Source: Aphanomyces cochlioides (taxonomy: Eukaryota; Oomycota; Saprolegniomycetes; Saprolegniales; Verrucalvaceae). From it: a stretch of 64,000 nucleotides of DNA. Every line of letters starts with the position of its first letter. Position 1 is the first letter of the stretch. The translations under genes and the position numbers were made by a program. Shown here piece after piece: positions 1 to 11,958 of this stretch. The notes below the pieces were generated by a model. That model worked only from the letters and a program-made list of their open reading frames with translations. It did not search any database and was not told the origin of the DNA. Location of the stretch: the NCBI GenBank assembly GCA_019828595.1, contig JAHQRK010000002.1, positions 1,736,001 through 1,800,000 of the forward strand, written 5' to 3'.

Positions 1-20
1 TAAATGAGTGAATGAATGGT

Positions 21-827
21 CTATGCTTTGTTTTTTTTACTCTTCTTGGCTTTCTTTTCGACGCTTCGTGGAGTCTCCTCTACCTCTTCCTCGACTTCCT
101 CTACTTCGGCCTTCTTTTTCTTGCTCTTCTTTGATTTTTTGTCTTCTGTCGCCTCTGATTCCTCAACAGGACTCTCTTCTTGGTGTTTCTTCTTGCTCTT
201 TTTCACCTTTTTTTCGACTTTCACCTGCTCTTCTTCCTCATCTTCATCACTGTCGTGTTTCGACTTTTTGCTCTTTTTGCCCTTCTTAACTTCGGGTTCT
301 TCTGTCGTGTCTTCTTCTTGTGCTTTCTTTTTCGACTTCTTGGACTTTTTCACAACAGAATCATCTTCCTCCCCCGCACCCTCATCAACTTCAGCACTCT
401 TCTTGCTTTTCTTGGACTTCTTCTTTTCGGTGGTTTCGTTATCACTAGCATCTTCACTGTTTTCCTTGCGCTTTCGCTTCTTGTCCTTCTTGCTCTTTTT
501 GTCCTTTTTGGTGCCGTCTTCACCTTCTTCGACATGGATCGTCGATTCATCGAAATGCTTATGCTGGTGAATGCCGTGTCCTTCTCTAACAAACATAGCA
601 TACAAACCTATGATTCAACAGTCAATTGATGCTGCAAAATACTCCAGAAAGCACCATTGTTGGGCAAACCATCGTCTCGTGGACCTTGTTGCTTTGTAAT
701 AAATCCACCAGAACCTAGGCCTCCCTAGCACATTTTCAATCGCGCAACAAGGACAATACCATACCTTGCCTTTCGGCCGAAGCCTCTGAAGCATGTCATG
801 AAGCTGGATAAGCTTGCTTTCCTCCAT
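21..827 (-). CDS. Lysine-rich, probably nucleolar protein (weak G-patch-like N-terminus)
   Basis: Seen: the last exon (about 607 down to 21) codes a very low-complexity chain of repeated KKSKK blocks alternating with acidic stretches, typical of nucleolar ribosome-biogenesis proteins. Upstream on the same strand an ATG at 827 opens a short exon (to about 765), a ~40-nt GT-AG intron follows, then a glycine-rich exon (about 725-670) with GKGGLGSGG, and a ~62-nt intron joins it in frame to the lysine-rich exon, giving about 234 residues. The glycine pattern vaguely recalls a G-patch, but the aromatic and leucine positions do not fit well. Inferred: a nucleolar RNA-associated factor. The splice model is my own reading; the KKSKK exon is the secure part. 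It ends close to the window edge but has its own stop. Confidence 0.5.
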
Positions 828-952
828 GCGAGCCAAGATGTGTTTTGACTCCAATCATCGTCGGCGGTCAGATCCAGTGGATGGTCATCTTGTTTAATTG
901 GATAAAAATAGTCAACCAATTAAAATCGAATTGATCAATCCTGCATATTAAT

Positions 953-1235
953 ACACTATTTAATTCCTATAATTCAATAAATAGTGTTAAATTAATAAAA
1001 TATTCAAAGAAATTCATATTTTAATTTGAAATAATATGATTTTTGGCGAATTTATTGTCGTTTTAATAAAAAACCGGAGTCGTGCGGAATAAATGACGCA
1101 TACAAATTTCAAGTGAAAAGAAATTGAATGTTTCGAACATGTTTTCAAACATTCAAAACGTTTGAAATTACACTATTTAATGGTCACGATCGAGGTCAAT
1201 ATAAGAAAGTGTTTGCGTAAACTTTAAATAGTGTA
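953..1235. repeat. Four ACACTATTTA(A) motifs in two inverted pairs
   Basis: The AT-rich spacer between the lysine-rich gene and the BRAP-type gene holds ACACTATTTAATT (953-965) facing TAAATAGTGT (978-987), and TACACTATTTAA (1169-1180) facing its exact reverse complement (1224-1235). The two genes are divergent, so this is their shared upstream region. It could be paired regulatory sites or the remains of a small inverted-repeat transposon. Confidence 0.5.
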
Positions 1236-1324
1236 AGCGTCAATTAATTGAAACATTTTCAAAACATATCAAATTTCCAGTTTTGGACCAAAACGACAAT
1301 ATTTGAATTAACATTAAATGTGAA

Positions 1325-1355
1325 TTGCCTTGCATGAAATTTTCATGCAAGGCAA
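1325..1355. repeat. Perfect 15-bp-arm palindrome just before the BRAP-type start
   Basis: TTGCCTTGCATGAAA, a single T, then its exact reverse complement. It ends 34 nt before the ATG at 1390, so it lies in the likely 5' leader or core promoter. As RNA it would make a very stable hairpin; as DNA it is a dyad suited to a dimeric regulator. Function is unknown. Confidence 0.7.
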
Positions 1356-1389
1356 ATCTTGAAGCAACCAAGCCAGAAAAAGGACGTCG

Positions 1390-3217
1390 ATGTTTCATGT
1401 GCGCCTCGAGCGATCCGGATCCAGCAGCGAAGCAGAAGACACACCGACGATTGAATTTGAAGTGGGGAATCCACGTGTCGAGCTCTTAACGGGACGTCTT
1501 CGTCTTTTCCGCTCGCTTGAATCAACCAGCGAAGAAACGAAAGAATCGGAAGAAGGTGCATCACTGTCATGGATGCCAATTCCTCGTGACGCAATTTTGA
1601 GCATGGATTTGACGATACTTGGATTTGTGAGCTTACCGATGCATATGGGACCACTGGAGCTGATTGAATTCTCAATGGCCTTTCGAAGCGACATTGTATT
1701 GATTCGCTTCTTGCGCGATTCAGAGCCACGACATTCGACTCGTATGGCGTTGATGCAATTTTCGTCCGCAAACAAGGCAGCTCAGTTTTATGAAGCCTAC
1801 AATGGATCCTTGTTCAACTCGATGGAGCCAGAGAGATGCCGCTTAGTGTTCGTCCACACAATTGAGTTCATAAATGATATCAAGGATCAAGCGCCGTTGG
1901 TCATCAATGGACATGCTGCAGCGCATGGAATGCTGCCTCTGTTCTCGACTGACGATCGCCGTGATGCACCAGATGGTCATGTGGAAATACCAACCTGTCC
2001 TGTCTGCTTGGATCGACTAGACACATCTGCATCCGGAATATTGACAACACTGTGCAATCATACATTTCATTGCGACTGCTTATTTCGATGGGAAGGATCC
2101 AACTGCCCTGTTTGTCGATATAGTCATGGCGATATTGTTTCTGCTTGCGAGGTAATCATGTCAGCTCTTTTTCAGTTCTGATGATGCAAAGGTTTGCGAA
2201 ACCACGGAACACTTGTGGATTTGTTTGATTTGTGGGCATATTGGCTGCGGTCGTTACTCAAACGAGCATGCCAAGAAGCATTACCAAGAAACTTTGCACA
2301 CTTACTCACTGGAATTGGAGACTCAACGAGTCTGGGATTACGCAGGCGACGGGTAACTGTTGTTATTACAAGTACTTCAAATCACTCATGTGTGATAGCT
2401 ACGTCCATCGATTAATCATGAACAAGCAAGATGGGAAATTCGTTGAATTCCCTGATCCCAATGGCTCTATTGGCAATCGCGGTGAAGATGAGCACTTGAA
2501 ACTCGAAAAGCTAGCTGGAGAGTACAACCTCTTGTTGACAAGGTAAAGAAAGTACCATATGCAAACGACTGTGAAGAACAACATCCATAACGCTTGACAA
2601 CTTTGACATGGAAGCAAGAATAGATAGCTGACCCTTCATTGTTGTAGTCAGCTGGAGGAGCAACGAATGTTTTACGAGCGTCGATTGTCACAAGTGAATG
2701 AAACAGAGCATCGCCGTGCAGTCAATATGCTCGAGCAAGAGAAGAAGAGTCTGAAGAAATTGAACGAGAATTTAATCAAGGAGAATGCCAAGCTTGAGGA
2801 AGAATTGCACTTTGTTCGGTACACACAAATCCTCCGAACCACCACTGATTTATCTGTAGGGAGCTAAACAAATCCCTGATTGATAATCAGCAACAATGGA
2901 AAGAACGAGTGTTTGCTGCTGAAGAAAAGACAGCAAAAATGGAAGCTGATACACAAAAACGTGTTGATGAGCTGGAGTCCCAAGTAATGCATTACCTGTT
3001 TGCATGTTTGGAGTCATCTTGGATAGATTCGGGACTTAATGTTCTACTTGGACACACAAAGCCGAGTTGAAAACAGCGCGCATAAGAGGGACATTCAGGT
3101 TGCAACCTTGTTTCATTTAAACTCATTTCTATATGGATGCAGGGAGGTCAAGTCCTCATTCAGCAAGAGACTAAAGTGGAAGAAAAGGTCAAGCGAAAGC
3201 CAAACAGAAAAAAGTGA
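1390..3217 (+). CDS. BRAP: BRAP/BRAP2-type RING, UBP-zinc-finger, coiled-coil E3 ubiquitin ligase
   Basis: Seven exons: 1390-2151, 2192-2352, 2399-2542, 2648-2818, 2860-2983, 3027-3098, 3143-3217, with introns of 40-46 nt except one of 105 nt. Domain order: an N-terminal RNA-recognition-like BRAP2 domain; a RING finger ([23 protein letters not shown]); a UBP-type zinc finger beginning in exon 2 ([12 protein letters not shown]) and running through the histidines of exons 2-3; then a long coiled coil and a basic tail (KRKPNRKK). This order is diagnostic of BRCA1-associated protein (IMP), a cytoplasmic ubiquitin ligase that in animals dampens Ras/MAPK signalling and retains nuclear-localisation cargo. 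Splicing was chosen by GT-AG sites that keep the zinc ligands and coiled coil in frame. Function in this organism is inferred from the family. Confidence 0.9.
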
Positions 3218-3279
3218 ACGACAAGCAGTATATTTAATTTCGTTGTAGCATGCATTTGCTGCACTCTCCAAGAAGTAAA

Positions 3280-6200
3280 TTAATGGTATTCGTTCACCCC
3301 AGTCCATGGAGTTTCGTTTTCATCGTCGTAATGGTCAAACAATGAGGCCGATTGAAGACCCAACAATGGCTTCTCCTTGTGCTCAGCCATCGATTCGACA
3401 AACAATTGCACCAATTGGCCATTGGTCAAGAGAGGTACCGAAAAGTCGGCAGCAGTTCGTCGGATCAAGTAGTTGTCTTTCACACGCAATGAGTCAGAGT
3501 TCGACAAGTTGATCACCAAGTCGATCTTTCCGTCCTTGATCAGATTGAGTACATTCGGCTCGGTACTGTCTTCTTCAGACGGGTAGGACACCAGAGTGCT
3601 CTTCACGCCGTGTTTCGTCAAGAATTCATAAGTCTTCTCGGTCGTGTGCAAGTCGTAGCCCAACTCGACCAACTTGTGAGCATAGTGGATGGCTTCCGAG
3701 GAGTATCGATCTTGGAAAGACAACAAAATGTTCTTCTCTGGCAGTTTGAAGTTGGAGGAAATCAAAGCCTTGAGGAAAGCTTCATTTTTGGACTTGCCAA
3801 AGCACGCGACTTCACCAGTTGAGGCCATTTCAACACCGAGCAATGGATCAGCACCACCCAATCGTGTGTACGAGAACATGGGGCTCTTGATTCCGACATA
3901 TTCGGTTGGGCGCGTTGGACCGTAGAGAGGAGGCAAGTTGTCATTGGATGTATCTTCTCCGACGAACACCTTGGTGGCAGCGGAAATGAAGTCGGCACCT
4001 ACGGTCTTCGACACAAAAGGGAATGAGCGGGATGCTCGCAAGTTGCATTCAATGGCCAACACATCCGCATCCTTGGCCAAGAATTGAGCATTGAAAGGAC
4101 CAGAAATGTTCAAGGCCTTAACGATCTTGGCCCCAGCTTGTCGAACGCGGTCCACGTAGTACGAACTTACAGTCACAGGAGGAAGAATGAGAGTAGCATC
4201 CCCCGAATGAACACCAGCGTTTTCAACATGTTCGGACACAGCGGCGGCGATAATTTCGCCATTTCGAGCAACGCCATCAAGTTCAATTTCCCGAGCACCT
4301 TGGACAAACTTGGAAATGACAACTGGGTGATCTTGAGAAATGGCTGAAGCTTCGCCAAGCACACGTTCTACAAAGAAAGACTAAGTCATTGCCCGAGGTT
4401 TGATCAATACCCAAATCGCGGTCGTTGTACGCCACATTCATTGCTGCACCAGACAACACGTACGATGGTCGAACAAGACATGGGTAGCCAACGTCGTTCG
4501 CGAACTTTCTGGCAGCTTCAACGCTTGTGAGCTCCTTCCATGCAGGTTGCGGGACACCGATTTTATCCATCAAACCAGAAAATTTGTGGCGATCTTCAGC
4601 CGAGTCGATGTCAATAGGGCTGGTGCCAAGAACGTTGACACCAGATTTGTGCAGCGGAAGAGCCAAATTGTTGGGGATTTGACCACCTAATTAGGGGAGT
4701 TAGGTGTGACCAGCAAGGAATGTCCTTCGTACCGACTGAAACAACAACACCTTTAACACCTTCACGCTCATAAACATCAAGAATTCGCTCCTTCGTCAAT
4801 TCTTCGAAGTACAACTGGTCGCACTCATCGTAGTCAGTACTGACAGTCTCAGGGTTGTAGTTCATCATGACTGCCCGATAGCCCAATCGACGCAAAGTTC
4901 GAATACAGCTCACAGCACACCAGTCGAATTCCACAGAGCTACCAATCTAGGATTTTGGTTAGAGATGAAATAGACCTCGTCACGTACTCGATAAGCACCA
5001 CTTCCCAACACGAGAACACCATCGTTGGGAGCCTTGAGGTCGACATCATCTTCGCTTGCATTGTAGGTCGAATACAAGTAATTAGTCTTTGCAGGGTACT
5101 CGGCAGCCAGAGTGTCGATTTGCTTCACAACAGGGAGAATGCCTCGCTGCTTACGGGCAGCTCGCACGTCGTCGTCTGAGCAGCCCAACATACGACCCAA
5201 TTGCTTGTCAGAAAATCCCAATTGCTTGGCAATGCGCAGTTGATCGTCGGATACCTATGATTGAATCAGACAAATACGTTATATCCGTACCTTGTCTAGA
5301 GATCCAAGGGCTGTCAAGTTAGCATCACAATCAGAAATGCGTTGCAAACGGCTCAGGAACCAAGTATCAATCTTTGTGATGTTGTGCACTTCGTCAATCG
5401 TCAAAATTCCATCGTTCAATGCACGAGCAATGTGGAAAATTCGCTTGTCAGTAGGTTTCGCGAGCGATTGAATTAGTCCCTCCTTTGTGAAAGGGTCAGC
5501 CTTCGGCTCGAAACCTGGAACTGAAGGTTCAACCATACGCATTGCCTTTTGAATGACTTCTTCGAACGTGCGCCCAATGGCCATCACTTCGCCGACACTC
5601 TTCATGCTTGATCCTATTTCTGTTGAGACGTTTTCGAACTTGGACAAATCCCATCGAGGAATCTTGGCAACGCAGTAGTCCAAAGAGGGTTCGAAACAAG
5701 CAGAGGTAGACTTTGTAACACTATTCTTGAGCTCTGGCAGGTTGACCCCAAGGCCCAATTTTGCCGCAACAAACGCCAATGGGTAGCCAGTAGCCTTGGA
5801 TGCCAGGGCAGATGAGCGCGACAATCGGGCGTTAACTTCAATGATGCAGTAGTCTTCATTTTCGGGGTTGAGGGCGTATTGAATGTTACATTCACCGACA
5901 ATACCCAAGTGGCGAACGACTTTCAGAGCAGTTTCGCGAAGCATGTGATATTCCTTGTTGCTCAATGTTTGACTTGGTGCAATGACAATGGAATCACCAG
6001 TGTGGATGCCGAGTGGATCAAAGTTTTCCATGTTGCACACAGTAATACAGTTGTTGGCACTGTCTCGAACGACTTCGTACTCAACTTCCTTCCAACCCTT
6101 CATGCTTCGTTCGACCAAAATTTGAGGGGATCCTGCAAATGCCTTCTTCGCCATCTTGGTCAAGGTCTTCTTGTCTTCGCAAATTCCACTACCCAAGCCA

Positions 6201-8004
6201 CCAAGTGCAAAGGCTGATCGAATCATCACTGGATAGCCAATCTTTTCAGCTGCTTCCAAGGCTTCTTCTACAGATTCTGCGGCAAAGCTTGTTGCAATCT
6301 TTTCACCGATTTCTTTCAACTTATCGTTGAAAATTTCGCGATCTTCAGTGGCCTCAATGACTGGGATTTGGGTACCCAAAACTCGGACACCATACTTTTC
6401 GAATACGCCCTATGAAGCCAACAGTTAGTGATTCCGAGGATGAGAGTGGATGAAACCTTATGATGGAGTGCGACACCACAGTTGAGGGCAGTTTGACCAC
6501 CCATAGAAATCAAAATACCATCAGGTCGTTCACGGCGAATAACTTGCTCAACAAATTCCGGATTCACAGGTAGATAGTAAACATTGTCTGCTTGGGCTGC
6601 AGTCTTGTCGGCGTTGGTCTGGACGGACGCAATGTTGGGATTGATCAAAATTGTGGTAATTCCTTCTTCCTTCAAAGCTTTGATAGCTTGCGAACCTGAG
6701 TAATCAAATTCACCAGCTTGGCCGATACTCAAACCACCACTGCCCAAAACCAATACTTTCTTGAATTTTGGTCGGTCAACCACTGGCCGTTGGACCAGAG
6801 TTGAAATAGCACCCTTTTCCTTCGTGCGTACTGCATCAAGGAAAATGTCAAACAGAAATTCCGTGTCTGTTGGACCACCAGCATGTTCGGGGTGAAATTG
6901 GGCCGTGAAGAATGGTTTTGACTTGTGAATAATACCTTCATTCGTTCCATCATTGCCGTTGACAAACAATTCTTCCCACTCGGTCGGAAGCGCATGACCT
7001 TCCAAAGCATATCCATGGTTTTGAGACGTAATATAACTTTGCCCAGTCTTCAAATTGTTGACAGGTTGGTTCTGACCACGGTTGCCGAAGGGGAGCTTGT
7101 AGGTGCCTGCACCTGCAGCACGACCCAAAAGTTGATTGCCCAAGCAGATACCGAAAATTGGCTTCACATTCTCACTGTTGATCACACGCTTGAGTTGGCC
7201 AACCGTTTTGGTTAAAGTAGCCGGATCGCCAGGACCATTAGAAATAAATAGACCATCGTACCAATCCATTTCGCTCTCAATGTCGTGGTCCCATGGCACC
7301 AACTTGACTTCAGCCCCACGCTTCACAAGTTCTCGAATGATGTTGTACTTGATACCGCAGTCGACAGCCAAAATTTTCAATGGGTTGCCCTTCCCAAATG
7401 TTTTCACGGTCTTTGTGCTGACTTCAGCAACCAAATTGCGCAAGTTTGGATCGGCAAATGCAGGGGTTTCAGATCCTTCAACAACAATACGTCCTGACAT
7501 AGCACCTTTTGCACGAATCTTCTTTGTGATAGCACGGGTATCAATACCGGCAATGGCAGGGATGCCTTCTCGAACCAACCACTCACTCAGCGACGATTTG
7601 GCATTCCAGTGACTGTGATGTGTTGAGTAGTCTTGAACAATCATACCCGCAGCGTGGATACGGTCGGATTCGATAAACTTGGGGAGGCCATATTGATCCA
7701 GTGTCTTGGTGCATGGTACACCGTAATTACCGATCATTGGGAAGGTCATGTTGAGGATCTGTCCTTGGAACGACGGGTCCGTCAATGCTTCTGGATAACC
7801 CACCATGCCGGTTGTGAAAACGACTTCACCCGCCATCGACGTATCTGCACCAAACGAGATACCATGGTACTTGGATCCATCGGAAAGCTCGAGCACAGCA
7901 CGCTTTTCGAACTTGGGTGCATTTCGACGATCGATCGGACCTGTCGAGAGAAGCCGTTGTCGGAACGAGATTAATGGCGTCGCGCTCTTTCGCAATCGGA
8001 ACAT
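3280..8004 (-). CDS. Glutamine-dependent carbamoyl-phosphate synthase, mitochondrial type
   Basis: Six exons (8004-6457, 6409-5291, 5254-4988, 4946-4733, 4686-4411, 4367-3280), introns 36-47 nt; lengths sum to 1503 codons plus stop, the usual size of a fused GATase-synthetase. The first ATG (8004) opens a presequence rich in Arg, Ser and Leu ([19 protein letters not shown]), suggesting mitochondrial import. The glutamine amidotransferase domain keeps its nucleophile (GICLGNQ, Cys about 287) and the HPE motif (QFHPEHAGG). Two ATP-grasp synthetase halves follow, ending in the MGS-like allosteric domain. No aspartate transcarbamoylase or dihydroorotase is fused on, unlike animal CAD. It makes carbamoyl phosphate from glutamine, bicarbonate and ATP. 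Stramenopiles use a mitochondrial enzyme of this kind in an ornithine-urea cycle; whether this one serves that cycle or pyrimidine synthesis is inferred only from the presequence. Confidence 0.93.
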
Positions 8005-9095
8005 GGCTCGTCCTCTTGCCCTTCTTCCAGAAATTACAAAATGTCCGGCAGATCTCCACGGAGATCTTTTTGATCCCACTATAATTTAATTAACATGACG
8101 AAAATCACAACCCTCCGCAAGTGATACTTCTACTTGCTCACTATATGCTCCGATGAATTTCCCCCCTCCTTCATGTTAAATACTGATTGGTAGAATTAAA
8201 CTTCGACAAGATATGGTTGGACAAACAAAGCTTCAATAAAGCAGCGCCACAATGTAAGGTGTCGCACCGTGGAAGATTTCTTGTGGCGCAAGCTCCGTGT
8301 CTTTCGTCACCATGTGCTTGAATTACATTATAAAATCCTTTTGTTACGTTGACATGGGCATCTTCCCCATTATTGAGACACCGGTTGAAGGTGATCTTCG
8401 ACCGATTTGTGGGGTGGGGATTTGGCCGTGGTGTTCCTGTGATCTCGATACAATTTTCAGCGTGGAGGCAACGGAGGGCTAAATCAAGTACGAAATCAAA
8501 GCAAGTTTACGTGTAGGAAGAATATGTATGACGTGAATATGGTGCACATCATCTAGAGACGACATTATTTTCGTTACACTTTGACCGTCGATAAATTTCT
8601 GGACAGTCCAATTAAGGATAAGAAAAGCGGTAATATCGATAGATATGGATTAGAGGAAGACATGTTACCGCTTGAAATTGCTCTATTCAAAGAATTGATT
8701 GAGTTATGGTGATTCTCCAGAGGTCACTTTTGTGATCAAATGTATGGAAAAGGACAGATTTTGGCCTTAGGGGTGCTCGTCAATTATACTTGAAATTTGT
8801 ATTGACAAAATTTATCCGGAGCATCTGAGTTGTTATCCGTATAATATTTTGGAGATATCGCACACCTTGCGATGATCCTACGAAGTCTTTGAGGCTCGCG
8901 AGCCCGAGAAATACGAAACAAGTTAGTCTAACATCTTGATGCGTGGAATAGAAAAATAAACAGTGATCTTCATTGTTATCTTTTCCAGTCATGGGCAAGG
9001 TGGAGCCTGTTTAATTAACAGGATACCACTTCTGAATTGCTGAAGACTTCATTACAAGTGCTGCAATGTCAACAAGCTTCAGCTTCTGAATGCCT
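8005..9095. other. No gene recognised
   Basis: Upstream of the carbamoyl-phosphate synthase gene. About 8230-8740 reads like a worn protein-coding stretch interrupted by many stops in every frame; I cannot assign it. A 14-bp sequence around GTGCACATCA near 8540 recurs inverted near 10300. Confidence 0.5.
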
Positions 9096-9371
9096 TTAAG
9101 TGTAACCGGACGCTCCGGTTACTTGCTCTTTGACCCTTGGCATGACATGCCTGCTGTTAGCATGTCATCTGTATTCCCCTGCATGTGAAGCACTCTGTGC
9201 TCTCTGCCATTTCTTTGGCTCGGTGCCTTTTAGGCCATTAATAATCACTGGCTCGCAAGCCCTGTTCGACTCTGCATTCATTAGCTTTAGGCAGGATAAA
9301 GCTAATTTACTTTTCATCTTTCTCTCTGCTTCCTAAGCCTTCCTCCTGCGCGTGTACACGGTTACATTAAG
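9096..9371. mobile_element. MITE-like element with TTAAG target duplication
   Basis: A 266-bp unit (9101-9366) begins TGTAACCG and ends CGGTTACA, an 8-bp terminal inverted repeat, and is flanked by TTAAG on both sides (9096-9100 and 9367-9371). The left end folds on itself (GTAACCGGA, CGC, TCCGGTTAC at 9102-9122). No coding capacity. This fits a non-autonomous cut-and-paste transposon; the superfamily cannot be told from termini this short. Confidence 0.65.
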
Positions 9372-9417
9372 TCTCCAGGAGCAGAAATTCGCTTTGAAAA
9401 TATTGCTCAACATATAT

Positions 9418-10089
9418 TACTCTGGTCCGAAATAATTGTCATATTGCATATTTTTGGGTACAATTCTTGTTAACTTGGTTTTAGTATGAAACAGTTTGAT
9501 GAATTTATCAAATTTGAACATATTTATATTAAAGTATTATTCATAAAAGATAAAATTGGCATACAAAATAGTAAATATACATATGACCTAACGATATTGG
9601 AGACCTCATCACATTTAGCTTTGCTCACGTCTCTAGGCGCCATATTTGGCCCTGCAAATGCATACAAACTTATTCAATATGTTCCAGTGATGCGTGGACG
9701 GACGCAGGAGCTCACAGGGTCGCCGGAAAAGGGCCTTAGAGCCAGACCATTCGGTTTGAGTTGTGAGCATCAAATTTGAGCATGTAGATCGATAGTCTCT
9801 CAAAAATACCGTTAATATATCGGAGACTAAGTGATCTATTTGTGTGTGCGGTGGGACCGCGTTTCATTGCGATTTGATTTGGCGGAAGATTTTCTGTAAT
9901 TTGAATCAGAGGACAAACTTTGAGGCATTGTTTCTCCTGCATAGCGATGAATTTTGCCTGAACAAATATATCCAATCAAAGAGGAGATAAAACACTTTCA
10001 TTTGCACCAATCAAATGTAGAATTCCTCAAAGAGGAGCAACGAAACTCCACTGAAAAGTCAAATGTGACAATTATTTCGGACCAGAGTA
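9418..10089. repeat. ~670-bp element bounded by a perfect 24-bp inverted repeat
   Basis: The 24 bases at 9418-9441 (beginning TACTCTGGTCC) recur as an exact reverse complement at 10066-10089. No target duplication is obvious. The interior is AT-rich; an open frame at 9486-9779 resembles nothing I know. Likely a non-autonomous DNA transposon. Confidence 0.6.
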
Positions 10090-10890
10090 GTACTGTTCTA
10101 ACAGTTCTGCCTTAGATGATTGCTCTTAAGCATGTCGATTTATCAGAGAAGTCAATACTTGAGACTGAAGAGCAACATATTTTTGAAATACTTGAATATG
10201 ATTGGCTATTTATAGAAAATATAAACATATATTGTCCAATAGTATATCTGTAAATACAAACATTCTGTCCAATAAATTTGGCCACTTTGTCGTCTGTAGG
10301 TGATGTGCACCATACGATGAATTGAGGACTCGTGTAATGGAAAAAACTAAGACAAGCAGCGCCTCGTCGCGTTTCATGGTTTGCGTGCGTCTTGTTTGAC
10401 CAACGTCACGATTGAAATCAGTCCATCCAAATCATTCCAAGGCAAATGACGCTTCGGTGTTCCCGCGGAGACGCCCATGGTGTAGTTTTTATGCTGCCAT
10501 ATTAGCGCGGAGCCACACAAAATTGGGCGACCCTTCCGACCAGGAGTTACACTTTGCCATATGCCGCAAAAACTGACTGGTGTGTGGGTGCGATGCGCCC
10601 ATCATATCCAGGCCGAAGAGGCAGGGGCAAGGCGCTATGGGAGCCTTGATACGGTTTGTTTTGTCTGAACTTGAAAACATGCTCTCTCTGGCGAGTGAAA
10701 AACGACAAAGCGTGTTGGTGTGTTGTGGAGGATTCCCCCAGATTCCTTCTGTAAGCTAATGCAAGTATTTGTGACCTTCCGTCACAAATTGGCGAATCTC
10801 ACTGAATACGCTAAATTTGTCATGTGACAAGCAGATACACTTGGCAAGTTGTAGAACTGTCCACGCTCGGTCCTTATGAAAAACAGCGGC
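10090..10890. other. No gene recognised
   Basis: Spacer between the inverted-repeat element and the Harbinger-type transposon. Only short open frames with no recognisable motif. Confidence 0.5.
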
Positions 10891-10997
10891 ATGGCTTAAA
10901 AGCATAATAGAGAGATTTCGCAACCCTGCCATTGCCATTGCCACAACAAAAACCTGTCAAAACTAGTATTTTTCTGGCAATTCCTCAAAAATTGATA

Positions 10998-11801
10998 ATG
11001 TTTGCCATGGATATGGCCACTTGTACGGCAGTTTTGCCAGAAGATCTTATGGTCCCAGCGGTCGCAAGCACCAGACGTCGCAACTGGACGGAGGACGAGG
11101 ACATGACACTCCTCAGACAAGTCGCGGCAGACGCACCGTTCACAAAGGAGAGAGGAAAGCTAAAAAAGGCATGGGAGGAACTCGCTCAGTCTGTAATGCA
11201 GTGCGCCGGCTTCAGTCGTGAGTTGGACGGTAAAAAGGCCCAAAACAGGTTCCTTGCTTTGATCGAAGAGCATCAATCATACAACAACGACAGTGCTAAA
11301 CTGTCTGGAGTCGACCAGTCAGAAACAGAAAAGGTTCTCCTGCTGGACGATCTTTTATCACTCTACGACGATATCAAAGTCCAAAGCACCCATAAATCAA
11401 GTGTCGCTCAAGTCGAAAAGGACAGAATTGAGCAAGATTGGAAGTTGATTCGAGACGAAGCTATTAATACACTTGGTAAGAGGCAACGCCGTGACAACGA
11501 AAACAAGCGCGATAGCCTTGCTATGGCTATATCAGAGAATTCAAGCCGAGAATTTTCATTGCGCGAAAAGGAATTTGAGCTCAAGCGATCCCAGCTCGAA
11601 GCAGATATCAAAGAACGTGAGAGCCAACGTTTTGAAAGAGATCTTGACCGTGAAAAGCGCCGATACGAGCGTGAGCACCAGCTTGCATTGGCAAAAATAC
11701 AAGCGCAGTCAACGTCAGAGATGATCAAAGCCATTCTTCAGAACAAGCAATTGTGGTGCAGCTACTATAATGGTAATGAGTGGTTCATCTTTTCTTCATA
11801 G
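10998..11801 (+). CDS. Myb/SANT-like DNA-binding protein of the Harbinger-type element
   Basis: 267 residues from the first in-frame ATG. Residues about 27-95 form a Myb/SANT-like trihelix module: RRRNWTEDEDMTLLRQV, then a long helix with AWEELAQSV and NRFLALIEEH. The C-terminal half is a charged coiled coil (REKEFELKRSQLEAD and onward). PIF/Harbinger elements normally code such a partner, which binds subterminal DNA and brings the transposase to the nucleus and the ends. It is divergent to the transposase gene and begins inside the left terminal repeat region. The frame is intact. Confidence 0.8.
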   Translation: MFAMDMATCTAVLPEDLMVPAVASTRRRNWTEDEDMTLLRQVAADAPFTKERGKLKKAWEELAQSVMQCAGFSRELDGKKAQNRFLALIEEHQSYNNDSAKLSGVDQSETEKVLLLDDLLSLYDDIKVQSTHKSSVAQVEKDRIEQDWKLIRDEAINTLGKRQRRDNENKRDSLAMAISENSSREFSLREKEFELKRSQLEADIKERESQRFERDLDREKRRYEREHQLALAKIQAQSTSEMIKAILQNKQLWCSYYNGNEWFIFSS

Positions 11802-11958
11802 TGAAATCAAAGTTATACAGCTAGTGGGTTATCTTTTGTGCATACTTAACTGCAGGTTATCATGCATTTAATCTTAGTAAAGTCCTATCCTTTGTTAAAT
11901 GCAATCGTAATATTCGTGGGCGCTTGACCAGGCTTCAGTACAAGCTTCGTCGATACTT

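Noticed and set aside
16..629. Plus-strand open frames opposite the lysine-rich gene
   Set aside because: They are serine/phenylalanine/leucine-rich mirror readings of the KKSKK-coding strand.
8230..8740. A protein-coding gene
   Set aside because: Stops in all frames, no domain recognised; at most an old transposon remnant.
9486..9779. 97-codon open frame inside the 670-bp inverted-repeat element
   Set aside because: No motif; composition and placement fit chance in a non-coding element.
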